From positions 3,286,001 to 3,350,000 of the forward strand of contig OY282380.1 in NCBI GenBank assembly GCA_958295885.1: a DNA stretch of 64,000 bases, in the 5' to 3' direction. Both the position numbers and the translations under genes were made by a program. Numbering within the stretch: the first letter of the stretch is position 1; the number at the start of each line of letters is the position of its first letter. The notes under the pieces are model-generated. The model was not told the DNA's origin. It saw only the letters and a list, made by a program, of their open reading frames with translations, and ran no database searches. This DNA is from Arenicellales bacterium. Its GTDB lineage: Bacteria; Pseudomonadota; Gammaproteobacteria; Arenicellales; JAJDZL01. Of this stretch, positions 35,567 through 44,690 are shown in pieces.

Positions 35567-38067
35567 CAATGGCATTAACATAGGATAAGTGTATTTGCAG
35601 TTTTTTGTAGAGATGGCAACAGATTGATATGGCGGGCAAATCGAGGGATGTAAAAAAATTGCACATCCGCATTTGACTTTCTTGTGCAGTACTGTCAAAA
35701 TAGAGGTAAGGATCATTTTGTCAGGAGATCAGCGGTGGATGAGCGCATTAAGAAGTTGAAGTCAACGACATTTTTCGGTCATCGTTTGACCCGCAGACAG
35801 TTGGGTGAGATTCAACAGACAGTTTCGCTGTTTGAGAATTTGAGTCGGACTGAGCTGGCGCAGACGATCAGTGAGCATTTAGGCTGGCACACATCAAAGG
35901 GTGTCAATCGCTACCAGTCAGCGCTGCTGCTGCTGGAGGAACTGGAACAATTGGGCGTTGTGCAGCTGCCGCCGAAGCAGTCGCATCTTAAGCGCGGCAA
36001 GAGCAGGCCGCTGGCGCTGACGGCGCGCACCGAAGAACAGGCGGAGCTGCAGGCGGAGCTGTCGGAGCTGATGCCGCTTTCTGTGCAGCTGGTGACTTCT
36101 GCGGATCAGGCAGGGGAATTCAACGAATGGGTGGAGCGTTATCATTATCTGGGATACCGGCATCCGATCGGGGCGAACCTGCGTTATTTCATCGTTGACG
36201 GTCAGGGTCGCAAACTGGGCTGTTTGTTGTTTCAGTATGCAGTCAAGGCGCTGCCGTGTCGGGATGTGTGGGTTGGCTGGCAGGATCAGAAACACAAGAA
36301 ACATCTGCACTTGGCGGTCAACAACAGTCGGTTTCTGATCTTTCCGTGGGTGCGGGTGAAAAATCTCGCTTCCAAGGCCTTGTCGCTGGTGTGTCGGCAG
36401 CTGCCGCAGGACTGGCAGTGCCAACATGGCTGTCGGCCGGTGCTGATTGAGACGTTTGTGGATGAGACGCGCTTTGAGGCAAGCAGTTATCGGGCGGCCA
36501 ACTGGCAGTATCTGGGCACCACCGAGAAGCGTTCCGGAAAAACCCCTAAAGGTGTCTATGTGTATCCTTTGGAAGAAGGTTTTCGAGAGATTTTAGCGCA
36601 CGGTGAAAAGGCTCGTGCGAAGCGCAAAAAACGCGCGCAGGCAGCAATGCCGAAGCCGCTGGCGAGTTCGGATTCATTCGTGCAGCTGTGGCAGCATCTG
36701 ATCGGCGAAATCTCGGAAGTAGCGGCGGAATTTGATGAAAAGTGGCGGGTTCGGCGGCGAGTGATCGACACGATGTTGTTGATGCTGTTCATCTTTCGGC
36801 TGGTGTTTTCTGACAATCGACAGGGTTATGCCACCTGTTTGTACGAATTATGGGCGCAGTGCCGCGACTTGGAGATCCGCCTGCCACAGCCACAGCCGGT
36901 CACTGCGGCCGCCATGAGCCGGGCGCGCGCCAAGCTGGATGAGCAGGTCTTCAAGGTTCTGCAGCAGCGCATTCTGCAGCGCTCCGAAGCGCAGCGAAAG
37001 GACTTTCTGTGGCAGGGACATCGTCTGCATGCGGTTGACGGCAGCCGGCTCAACCTGCCGCGGAAACTGCTTAAAAACGGTTATCGCACGCCCAATGACA
37101 AGGCGCATTATCCACAGGGACTTGTGAGCTGCCTGTATCAGCTCAAGGCGCGCGTTCCAATTGACTTTGAGCTGGCATCGCATGGCAATGAACGAAAGCT
37201 TGCGCTGACGCATCTGAAGCAGCTGGACGAAAACGACGTCGTGGTCTATGACCGCGGTTATTACAGCTACGAGATGCTGCATGCGCACTGGCTGCAAGGT
37301 GTGGAGGCAGTCTTCCGACTGCAGAAAAACCTGACCGTGGCGATGGACCGGTTCATGGACTCAGAGCGCACCGATGAGATCATCGAGGTTGAGCCAACCG
37401 CGCAAATCCGGACTCGCATCCGTCGCCGCCATGCGCAGGTGAAATGTCCGCCGCTGAAACTGCGACTGGTGAAATACACCCATGCCGACACCACCTACAC
37501 GCTCGCGGTCACTTTGCAGGATCCAGTGCGCTATCCCATCTCGGACCTGTCTGATCTGTACCATCAAAGATGGGGCATCGAGGAGATGTACAAGATTTCC
37601 AAATCCTGGCTGAGCATCGAGCAGTTTCATGCCAAATCAGAACGTGGCGTCAAACAGGAACTGTATGCGCACTTTGTGCTGATCACGCTCACGCGAATCT
37701 TCACCAACTACAGTGAAGATCGAATCCAGGGCGCGCCCGAAGAAGACAGAAAACAGGTGAATTTCAAGCATGCGCTGAAGGTGATGGCCCGCAGTCTGGA
37801 ACAGCTGGTGCTGCGACAGGCAGAACTGATTGCTTCTACGGTCAATGCCATCGTCAGCAGCATCAGCAGGCAACGTCAGAAACAACGTCCTGATCGTTCC
37901 TATGCGCGCCAATCGAAACAGCCGCGAAACAAATGGATTCGTAAACGAAATCAACCTCAGGAATCGACGAACCAGTAGCATAAAGTAACATATTTCAATG
38001 AAAACAGTCGTCCGCGAGGTGCGTACTATTAAGTCAACACGTATTTATCACTAAGTAAATGCCATTG
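35567..38067 (+). mobile_element. IS4-type insertion sequence, 2501 bp, apparently intact
   Basis: The left end CAATGGCATTAACATAGGAT and the right end (reverse complement) CAATGGCATTTACTTAGTGA are imperfect inverted repeats. The element is flanked by the 10-base direct repeat GACCGTCCCT, a length usual for IS4. It carries one long gene, an unusual DUF4338-transposase fusion. It interrupts a DUF1513 gene on the opposite strand. Identical target repeats, good ends and an open transposase frame indicate a recent insertion, and the element may be active. Confidence 0.9.
35735..37978 (+). CDS. IS4-type transposase with N-terminal DUF4338 (DruA-like) domain
   Basis: About 747 residues from a GTG at 35735, preceded by AGGAG at 35723-35727; an earlier GTG at 35684 lacks such a site. 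Residues about 1-290 resemble DUF4338, the domain of Druantia protein DruA (ERYHYLGYRHPIGANLRYFI, IETFVDETRFEASSYRAANW, GVYVYPL). Residues about 340-745 are a DDE transposase. The first Asp is in LHAVDGSRLNLPRKL, the second in DVVVYDRGYYSYEML, and the third motif, YHQRWGIEEMYKISK, is the Y-R-E-K signature of IS4. The C-terminus is basic. Codon use is GC-richer than in the neighbouring core genes, in line with recent arrival. Confidence 0.88.
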   Translation: MDERIKKLKSTTFFGHRLTRRQLGEIQQTVSLFENLSRTELAQTISEHLGWHTSKGVNRYQSALLLLEELEQLGVVQLPPKQSHLKRGKSRPLALTARTEEQAELQAELSELMPLSVQLVTSADQAGEFNEWVERYHYLGYRHPIGANLRYFIVDGQGRKLGCLLFQYAVKALPCRDVWVGWQDQKHKKHLHLAVNNSRFLIFPWVRVKNLASKALSLVCRQLPQDWQCQHGCRPVLIETFVDETRFEASSYRAANWQYLGTTEKRSGKTPKGVYVYPLEEGFREILAHGEKARAKRKKRAQAAMPKPLASSDSFVQLWQHLIGEISEVAAEFDEKWRVRRRVIDTMLLMLFIFRLVFSDNRQGYATCLYELWAQCRDLEIRLPQPQPVTAAAMSRARAKLDEQVFKVLQQRILQRSEAQRKDFLWQGHRLHAVDGSRLNLPRKLLKNGYRTPNDKAHYPQGLVSCLYQLKARVPIDFELASHGNERKLALTHLKQLDENDVVVYDRGYYSYEMLHAHWLQGVEAVFRLQKNLTVAMDRFMDSERTDEIIEVEPTAQIRTRIRRRHAQVKCPPLKLRLVKYTHADTTYTLAVTLQDPVRYPISDLSDLYHQRWGIEEMYKISKSWLSIEQFHAKSERGVKQELYAHFVLITLTRIFTNYSEDRIQGAPEEDRKQVNFKHALKVMARSLEQLVLRQAELIASTVNAIVSSISRQRQKQRPDRSYARQSKQPRNKWIRKRNQPQESTNQ

Positions 38068-38077
38068 GACCGTCCCT
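38068..38077. repeat. Target site duplication, right copy
   Basis: GACCGTCCCT directly after the element's right end, identical to 35557-35566. Confidence 0.85.
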
Positions 38078-39075
38078 TGCGAAAGTCCGCAGCAGTCAGT
38101 GAGTCGGACCGAGTTCATGTAGCTGAACGTACTTACGTTCCAAAAGGTGATGATGTCACCCCGCGGTGAAGTAACGGCGATTATTTGGCCACTTGAGTCA
38201 AACCGTACGTCACCACAGTATTGTTTCATTGCGCGCAAAACTTCGCTTGGCGCCTGGAGCAGCTTCAAGCGATACCTTGGTGCTGAAGCAGCGCCTGACT
38301 CCTGCTTGGACAAAGTGGCGACGAGCGGCACAATATTTTGTTTCGGGCCTTGGTATTGCATGGCGACAGCGACCGTATCGTCGCTGCTGATCGCGAGATG
38401 TCGGATGCTGAGCTGCTGCAGTTCGGAACTGAGCCGATGTTCCTCAATCAAATTGCCGTTTATTCGATCAATGAAACACAAGGAAGACCGCATCTCAGGA
38501 ATATTGAGCTTTACTCTCGGCAAAGATGGATGAGTCAATATGCCACCATTCGCTGAAACAAGTGTTCGGTCATCCGATAAAAGATTGATCTCGTGCGGTT
38601 CGATTCCGTGGGAATCCAACTCCTGAATGCGCTGGTATTTGTGGTCTGCATCGTAAACACCGATGACTCCGCGCTCATTGGTGAAATCATTTTCGCTTGC
38701 ATACAGAAATTTGCCATTGGAGCTGAACACGCCGTGACCGTAGAAGTGCCGATTTTCAGAGATCGGGAGCCACCGCTTTTCCGTTTTGGAGACTGGGTCG
38801 ATTACAATCCCGAATCTGCCTGGTCTGCGGGCGAAGTGAACGATTTCGCGCCGATTTGGATGGACTGCAAAGGAATGTCCTCTTGCCGGCAATTGGAAAT
38901 CAAACATACACTTGCCGGTTTCATCGAATCCAGTCATCCGATATTCGTTTTCTGAAGTAGCGCGAGCTGCCAGGTAAAGGCGGTCTTCCGCACTTGCAAA
39001 CATATGGCGCGGTACAACTGCACATGCCGCCATACCAGTAAAAACTGTGAGAAGCTGTCGGCGATTAATCTCCAT
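38068..39075 (-). pseudogene. DUF1513 gene, 5' part, interrupted by the IS4 element
   Basis: Partner of imelysin/di-heme systems, probably periplasmic and beta-propeller-like. Translation starts at the ATG 39075 (MEINRRQLLTVFTGMAACAV, a signal peptide with an RR pair). The stop of the preceding imelysin gene overlaps it by 11 bases. Family stretches seen are ARGHSFAVHPNRREIVHFAR, GVIGVYDA, GIEPHEINLL and VTSPRGDIITFWN. At CGLSQGTV the gene meets the insertion sequence, and the frame then ends in IS sequence after 13 residues. The missing C-terminus lies at 35416-35566. The truncated product lacks its last propeller segment. Confidence 0.88.
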
Positions 39076-40192
39076 CCAGAGAATTGAATCCGACTCGAAA
39101 AGACAAGGCATTGGCAACTCGATTTCTCACGATCTGTCCGATTGCCTGAACCTGAATGAGTAATTTTTCCACGCTTGGCCTGTAATCGGCATTTGCAGCT
39201 GCAATTTCCAACGGAATATCTATCGATTCAGCATTTGCTATGGTCTTTCGGAAAGCTTTGCGCATCAGTTTGTCTAGCTTTTCGTCCGCGGGAAGTACCA
39301 GAGCACTGAGCCCAGGGCCGTCATTCCCTAAATATAGAGACTGCAGAGCATGAAGATTCTGAATTACATTTCGGTGCGACCGTCTGCTCAGTGCTGATTC
39401 TGCCAGATGCACCCGTACAGAATCCATGTTCTCGCCAATAACAGGTTTCAACTTTACGTCGGAGATCAGCTGCAGTTCGTTGGCAAGGCTTCTGAAGAAG
39501 GCTCGAGTCACTGTTCGATAATCTTCAAAAAAACCTTGTTCTGATTGCGGTTGTTTCAAGTGATTGGCGAAGTCAACTTCTCCGCCTGTCCAGTCATCCA
39601 GAGTGTCAGCGGCAATGTTGTGCAAATTGTCAGAAACTGCTGTAAGAAGATCACAGCCAACCGTATCGGGTTCAAGCTGAACTTTCTCCTCGTTCTCGCT
39701 GAACAGGAGATATTCCACTGCCAACAGACCCTGAACCGCGACATTCATTTCACTGACATCCAAACTGTCTTGTGACATTTCGTCGAGAGTTGCGATCAGT
39801 TCGTGAATAGCGTTGGCCGTTTTGAATCTTGCCTGTGGCCAAAAATACACGCGGTGATTGCGCATGAAGAGTTCAATCGGACCGAAATTTAAATGTTCTG
39901 CAGCCATCCACGCATCCATCACCTCGTGAAACTCATTTCTGACAGGTTCAATTTCAAACGGGTCATTACTGCTGCAGGAAGTTTCAACAATGGATGCCAA
40001 CTCCTGTGTCTGGTCTGCGAGCTGCTGATAGCAGGTTAAGACATGAGAATCTACAAGAGCGGAATTGACCAGTTCAAAGGACATTTTGCTTTTTTCGTCT
40101 TCGGCGTACGTCGGCGCCAGATTAAGAGAGCAGAGCAGGGCGGTGACAGCACCAATGAAGTTGACTGATCTGCCCATTGTCTTGCCAATCAA
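39065..40192 (-). CDS. Second imelysin-family protein
   Basis: 375 residues with an N-terminal signal peptide (FIGAVTALLCSLNLAPTYA). Imelysin-type features are AWMAAEHLNFGPIELFMRNH, VYFWPQA and the region GLLAVEYLLFSENE, which takes the place of the GxHxxE motif but lacks the His. Two such divergent imelysins flanking a di-heme protein are typical of this gene set. The start is a TTG at 40192 overlapping the upstream TGA (TTGA), with an ATG at 40177 as alternative. It follows the di-heme gene and precedes the DUF1513 gene, all three overlapping. Confidence 0.87.
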   Translation of the reverse strand: MIGKTMGRSVNFIGAVTALLCSLNLAPTYAEDEKSKMSFELVNSALVDSHVLTCYQQLADQTQELASIVETSCSSNDPFEIEPVRNEFHEVMDAWMAAEHLNFGPIELFMRNHRVYFWPQARFKTANAIHELIATLDEMSQDSLDVSEMNVAVQGLLAVEYLLFSENEEKVQLEPDTVGCDLLTAVSDNLHNIAADTLDDWTGGEVDFANHLKQPQSEQGFFEDYRTVTRAFFRSLANELQLISDVKLKPVIGENMDSVRVHLAESALSRRSHRNVIQNLHALQSLYLGNDGPGLSALVLPADEKLDKLMRKAFRKTIANAESIDIPLEIAAANADYRPSVEKLLIQVQAIGQIVRNRVANALSFRVGFNSLDGD

Positions 40193-41700
40193 AGCGAATC
40201 TAGGAACGCAAGCAATGCGGAGCGTTCATCGCTGGACATGTTCGCAACTTTTTGTTTCGACCGTTCAGCCTCACCGCCGTGCCACAAAATAGCTTCCAAG
40301 ACGTTCTGCGCTCGACCGTCATGCAGGAGGTTGGTATGTCCGCTGACGACTTTCGTGAGTCCGATGCCCCATAACGGAGGAGTCCGCCATTCTCGACCGG
40401 AAGCAACGCCTTCAGGTCGATTGTCGGCAAGTTCTTCACCCATATCATGAAGAAGAAGGTCGGTATATGGCCAAATTAGCTGGAATGACTGTTCTTCACT
40501 GATGGAATCTCTGGAAGTGACGAATTTAGGCACGTGACAACCGATGCAGTTGGCCTGATAAAACAGTTTTTTGCCCTTTAACACTTGCGGATCGTTGATG
40601 TTTCTTCGAGCTGGAACAGCAAGATTCCGACTGTAAAAATTCAAAAGCGCCATCATTTTCGCGTTTGCTTCAGTACCGTCCTCACCAGAAGTGCCACCAT
40701 GAATAGCGTTGCGACACTGGATTTGAGATTCTGTGCACTCCCCGTAATGCTGGGCGTACAGTGGCGTAGAAATTCCGACATCTCCTCTGAATGCGCCCGC
40801 CACCTGCTGAGACACGCTGGGCTGACCTGCTTTCCAGCCGAATCTGCCAAGCATCACTTCATTATTTTCATCACTCCAAACCCAGTTGGGTCGACCTGAA
40901 ATTTCGTCACCGTTTTCATCGTTCGGATCAGCGTGCTTCAGAATATCGTCACTCGAAACTGCTTCGAGCAAGCCGACTCCAATCATTGGTGGAGCTACTC
41001 TGGGAGAAAGCATGGTTTCTTCATGCAAAGGGCCATACCTTAAATTCGTCAGAGCGTAATCGGGCACGCGCAGACTGACGATTGTACCGTCTGCCAGTTC
41101 AATCGAATGTGGACGATAGACAATTGAGATGTCGGCCTCTGCAAGCCGGCCCTGTACGGAAAAATTCTGAATTTGACTGCCATAGACCGGTTCGGAAATC
41201 ACTGACTTTCGATGACTTTCAAGAGCGTGCCGATCATCTCCGTTCTGAGGTGGAATCGACATTCGAACCAACAGTGATGTCGCGCGTTCATTGGCAGTTG
41301 GTGGACTTCCTCGTCCGTCTTTCAGATGACACCTCTGACATGATCGAGCATTGAACAACGGACCTAGTCCATCCGAAGAGGTCGTCGAACTTGGGGCTGA
41401 GACCCAAATTTTCTTGAATATGCCGTCACCAACTCTAAAGTCCAACTCTCGTTCAAATGACATGTTTGCCGATGGATTTGAAAACGAATCTCGATTGACT
41501 TTTTTGAAGGATGTGGCGGCTCCACCCGGGCGAAGTTCGTAGCGTTCAGCTTTGGAGAAGTCATCTGTGGCTTTAGTGACTTTGGCAACACGAGATGCTT
41601 CGCTTTCTGAATCAGCTGCTGCCCGATTGACAGCCGAAGAGAGCGTCAAACAGAAAATCAAGAGCAACAACAATGTAAAAAAAAGATTTCTGTCAGACAT
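40189..41700 (-). CDS. Di-heme oxidoreductase-like protein (DHOR, DUF1111)
   Basis: 503-residue periplasmic c-type cytochrome, often annotated thiol oxidoreductase. Signal peptide residues 1-29 (LLLLLIFCLTLSSAVNRAAA). Two heme sites are visible: CQRCH at residues 121-125 and CIGCH at 385-389. Other conserved words are GPLFNARSC, DGRGSPP, FGWKAGQPSV, and a late PLWGIGLTKVVSGHTNLLHD. In iron-regulated imelysin operons it probably supplies electron transfer for iron or metal handling; the substrate is not known. First gene of the minus-strand unit, with a Fur-like site about 100 bases upstream. Confidence 0.92.
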   Translation of the reverse strand: MSDRNLFFTLLLLLIFCLTLSSAVNRAAADSESEASRVAKVTKATDDFSKAERYELRPGGAATSFKKVNRDSFSNPSANMSFERELDFRVGDGIFKKIWVSAPSSTTSSDGLGPLFNARSCQRCHLKDGRGSPPTANERATSLLVRMSIPPQNGDDRHALESHRKSVISEPVYGSQIQNFSVQGRLAEADISIVYRPHSIELADGTIVSLRVPDYALTNLRYGPLHEETMLSPRVAPPMIGVGLLEAVSSDDILKHADPNDENGDEISGRPNWVWSDENNEVMLGRFGWKAGQPSVSQQVAGAFRGDVGISTPLYAQHYGECTESQIQCRNAIHGGTSGEDGTEANAKMMALLNFYSRNLAVPARRNINDPQVLKGKKLFYQANCIGCHVPKFVTSRDSISEEQSFQLIWPYTDLLLHDMGEELADNRPEGVASGREWRTPPLWGIGLTKVVSGHTNLLHDGRAQNVLEAILWHGGEAERSKQKVANMSSDERSALLAFLDSL

Positions 41701-41797
41701 AGTTTCAGCTCACTACGTTGCGGATGCGAGGAATTTATGGTTCATTGAATCATCAATAGAAAACTTCTAAATGCAGATTATAGATATTATGATTAAG

Positions 41798-41834
41798 TTA
41801 ATAAGAATAATTAGCATTCATATTATCATTAATA
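41798..41834 (-). promoter_or_regulatory. Fur-like site upstream of the di-heme gene
   Basis: An AT-rich stretch containing, on minus, AATGATAATATGAATGCTAA followed by TTATTCTTATT. The best 19-base windows match the Fur consensus at only about 12 positions, weaker than at 31407, but AATGATAAT is shared by both. It supports common iron control of both halves of the set. Confidence 0.45.
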
Positions 41835-42388
41835 TTTATGCAGAAATATAAGATCTTAGATCCAGAGCTAATTTTTTATCAAGCCAGCTGCTTGATTATC
41901 TACGTCTGACTAAGGACGCCCGAAGCCACTGCGCGGTCGTTTTACAATGAGTTGAAACGGTGCGCAGCCGACGCGCCATCTGCCATCGCAGGCATCACAG
42001 TTGCCGCGACAGGCAGACTGTGTCCTGTGATTCAAGCAACCGCCAGAAAACGCGCTCAGCAACCGATTGTAGCCTGCCTTGAATGAATAAAATTCGTCGA
42101 AAGGCGCGCCGCAAAAGTGCTCCTTCAATCAGATTTACACATTGTTCACGCAACTCTAGCATGCGAAATCGTTCTATGGACTCAACAAAAATTTGTCGTT
42201 TCTCAGATTCATTCAGCCGTCTTTACCAGATACCAAGTCTTTATGCGTGATTCGCCTTCCATTCATTCCAGCAACAATGATCTCCATTTGGTTGACGGTA
42301 TCTTCCTCACGGAGATTATGACGCACTAAAAGAGGGTTTTTCTGTCAGACACTACTTACTTGCGCTGATGCGCTTTTTCTGGGAATTC
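41835..42388. other. No recognisable gene
   Basis: About 550 bases. On minus at roughly 42090-42200 a frame reads NESEKRQIFVESIERFRMLE and continues helical for 40 residues, then breaks. No family recognised. Confidence 0.45.
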
Positions 42389-42727
42389 TTACCGGATCCG
42401 CTTAAGAATTCCGTTCTCACAGTTTTCTATTATCCGTTGGAAGTTTTCTCGTCCATTTTTGTGAACTACCGGTCGACGTTCACCTGGAGGCAGCGTCAAC
42501 TGAAATACCAGCGCATCGTCGCCAGACTGCATCATAACGATCACTCGGTTGACTGCAGGTGGAACGCAGTTCAGCACTTCGCTCATTGCAATTGCGATCT
42601 CACGATAGCCGATGGTTGAGACATACTGACCTTGATTGATTCAGATCTGTGCTTCTTACGCAGGAACATGTCGGTACTCGAATGTGCCTTCTGCCATGAT
42701 GACGGCCGAATTTGGAATGTATTTCAT
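42389..42727 (-). pseudogene. DUF1874-family gene (viral ring nuclease / AcrIII-1 family) with two nonsense codons
   Basis: From an ATG at 42727 one minus-strand frame reads MKYIPNSAVIMAEGTFEYRH, meets TAA at 42658-42656 and TGA at 42643-42641, and then goes on in the same frame through YVSTIGYREIAIAMSEVLNC, PAVNRVIVMMQSGDDALVFQ and LTLPPGE to a stop at 42389. The order IGxxxTA-type helix, then VNRIxVxMxxGDxALVFxL followed by LPxGE, is the DUF1874 pattern (STIV B116, SIRV1 gp29/AcrIII-1, Crn2), whose active members degrade cyclic tetra-adenylate. The catalytic His of the IGH motif is Tyr here. Assigned from memory of the family; no CRISPR locus is in the window. Confidence 0.6.
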
Positions 42728-42766
42728 TTATCGGGGCCGGTGTTGTTTAATTGGCGTTGAAACATA

Positions 42767-42800
42767 AACAGCCGTCATCCTTGAAAGGATGACGGCTGTT
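42767..42800. terminator. Perfect 14-bp hairpin, possible terminator
   Basis: AACAGCCGTCATCC, six-base loop TTGAAA, GGATGACGGCTGTT. On minus it is followed by TTATGTTT, a partial T tract, so it could end minus-strand transcription from the right. On plus it is not followed by T. Confidence 0.55.
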
Positions 42801-43353
42801 CAAGCAACTTTTGCGCACCCGGTTGCTCGCAAGATTTGTTGAAGAGCAAGTCGCGTCCTCTTCAACAGGATTTCTTTAGGGGCCACGGGCGCTCGCCTAC
42901 TTGCGTCGTCCCTGTCGCTCTCCTGATTGCGCCATTCTGCCAGCTCAGCTGTACTGCAAACCATTGATTGCCGCACGCTGTGTGACGACTGCGCGGAATT
43001 ATTCAGACTTGAATCGTGCCCCATTTTTTGTGTCTTAGGGTTGACTTGACGAGACGTTTGTATGTTGCAATCATACGCGTATCCTCGTCAGGCGGCTACG
43101 TTACTTCCGATTGCGATCCCGAAGTGAACCTACGTTCTCCATGCTGCTACGTCATGAGGTGCTGGCAGTACGTCCTTACCTGCCTTGAAGGCAGGCTAGA
43201 GTGCAGTGCCACTCACCACGCCCGCTTCTCTCTGCGTGGATTTCTGTAGCCCACAACAACATTGTGGGGTCAAATGTCCATCAAGGTTTCATGGATATTT
43301 GGGGTTTGTGCGGCTTGAGCCGCGAAGAAAGGTCTGTTATTCCGAATACAGTC
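42801..43353. other. No recognisable gene
   Basis: About 550 bases. Short inverted repeats are present, for example CCCACAA with TTGTGGG at 43251-43269. Open frames exist on both strands but show no family features. Confidence 0.4.
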
Positions 43354-43567
43354 TTAGGGCACGAATTTGACTAGAGCGACGATAATGCCGCCGACCACGA
43401 CCATCGTCCAGCGAAGGTTGATGAGTTTTTCCTCGAGACGCTGAATGTCGGATCTTGTCGCAAGATCGCTACGCTGAGCGACAACCACATTCGCAATCGC
43501 TTCAGCATGTACGGGCTGAATCCCTGCGTCTTTGAGCACTTGCGCGGTACGTTTCAATTTTGTTCAT
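43354..43567 (-). pseudogene. Shorter DUF1640-like protein gene, probable frameshift
   Basis: A frame of 67 residues from a TTG at 43557 (KRTAQVLKDAGIQPVHAEAI) has the DUF1640 N-terminal helix, a short coiled coil (RSDIQRLEEKLINLR) and a C-terminal membrane helix (WTMVVVGGIIVALVKF). The likely original start ATG (MNKI, 43567) is one base out of frame with it. It is a paralogue of the gene at 12562-12984 without the heptad repeats. It could still be translated from the TTG. Confidence 0.6.
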
Positions 43568-44332
43568 ATTGACTTCCTTCAGCCAGGTTCGCTCCAGAGG
43601 TGCTTCACCCCTTCTCGGGGTTCATCTCCCCGGAAGGATTTGTTTTTTGCCGCACAAATACGGCAAATCAGCGGATCAATGTGGATCTGATTCTAGTTTC
43701 ACCCACAGTCAGGGGTGAAACTTTGTGGCGGTTGTTTCCTCAGCTGAGAATCACCGCATTCACACACTCCTTACAGAGTGCCCTGCGCTTGAAATGCTAC
43801 TGCGCAGGCAGTTTAACATGAGTCCAATTATTTCACACTCTCACATGAAGTGCAACTCACGAACATTCCGTTTTCCGAAAAAACGCCGACATTGGTTTAG
43901 GCCATTGAGTCGCATTGAAGTGGAAAATTGATTGCCCATTCGCAAAACTATCTATTGATGTAAAACACTTGCCGTATAACCATGAAAAGCAGAAGATCAT
44001 TCCGGCTTCGCAGTTGATTTGTTCAATCAGATCGAGCACGCTGAGAAGATGCTGTGCGACGGATAGAGACATGACATTTTGGCTGCAGTCAAGTCATGCC
44101 CGTTAGCGTGCTTCGGCACGCATTGATTGCGATCTATGGATGCCGGAATCAGTCACTTTGAGTGACCTTTTCTCGCTGACATAAACCTAGACAGTCTGCC
44201 TGACGCCTCTGGAAAAATACGGCATCAAATTTGCCGAGCCGGATGGACCGGTCCAAATTCAATTGTCGTTATAGGACGTATCCGAAGATTCAATTTAACA
44301 CAGCCTTGATTTAGTAAAGAACGTGATTCAAG
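43568..44332. other. No recognisable gene
   Basis: About 760 bases. A minus frame at 43857-44072 and plus frames near 44200 (LEKYGIKFAEPDGPVQIQL) look coding but have no family assignment. Confidence 0.4.
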
Positions 44333-44690
44333 TGAATGCCGTTGTCTATGAAGGTAATCATAGATGACTTGGTTTGGATTCGCATAACCGGCTCTCACAC
44401 TGCCTTAGATGGACAAACTGCAGACCGTCATCCGTTCTTCCATTGCCATGGTTTCGATGGTCCAGCCCGCATATTCGTAGGCATTGCTAATCCCGCCTTT
44501 GACGCCCTTTTCAATCTCATGAAGGATGACGTCTTAGGCGATTACGACCTGAGCTGCACCGATTCCAAAGGAAAGCGTACCGAATGCGCGGTGAGTCGAA
44601 GTGTGTGAATTGCCACGAGCTAAAGTCGTGCCCGGATCAGTCATTCCCAATCCTGTGCAGATGCGTGAACGATGTCCTGTTCGGCAGTGC
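44333..44690 (-). pseudogene. leuC: 3-isopropylmalate dehydratase large subunit (LeuC-like) remnant
   Basis: On minus: QDIVHASAQ (44685-44650), then in another frame [20 protein letters not shown] ending at a TAA, then [14 protein letters not shown], and [20 protein letters not shown] followed by CSLSI, a stop, and GSVRAGYANPNQVIYDYLH. These correspond in order to LeuC/aconitase-family segments (GDSHTSTHGAFGxLAFGIG; GxAIExLSMExRMTxCNMSIEGGARAG). Part between the first and second block is deleted. A homoaconitase-type or other aconitase-family origin is possible. No leuD is seen. Confidence 0.75.

Noticed and set aside
36848..37297. Minus-strand frames inside the transposase gene (149 and 169 codons)
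   Set aside because: Antisense shadows of the GC-rich transposase gene; no family features and no starts with ribosome-binding sites.
43020..43260. Structured RNA in a region with several small inverted repeats
   Set aside because: The stems are short and do not build a known fold; no support for a specific RNA.
43600..43830. Possible TnpB (IS605) C-terminus on the minus strand
   Set aside because: A few words look like the variable tail of TnpB, but no zinc finger or RuvC motif is present and stops interrupt the frame.
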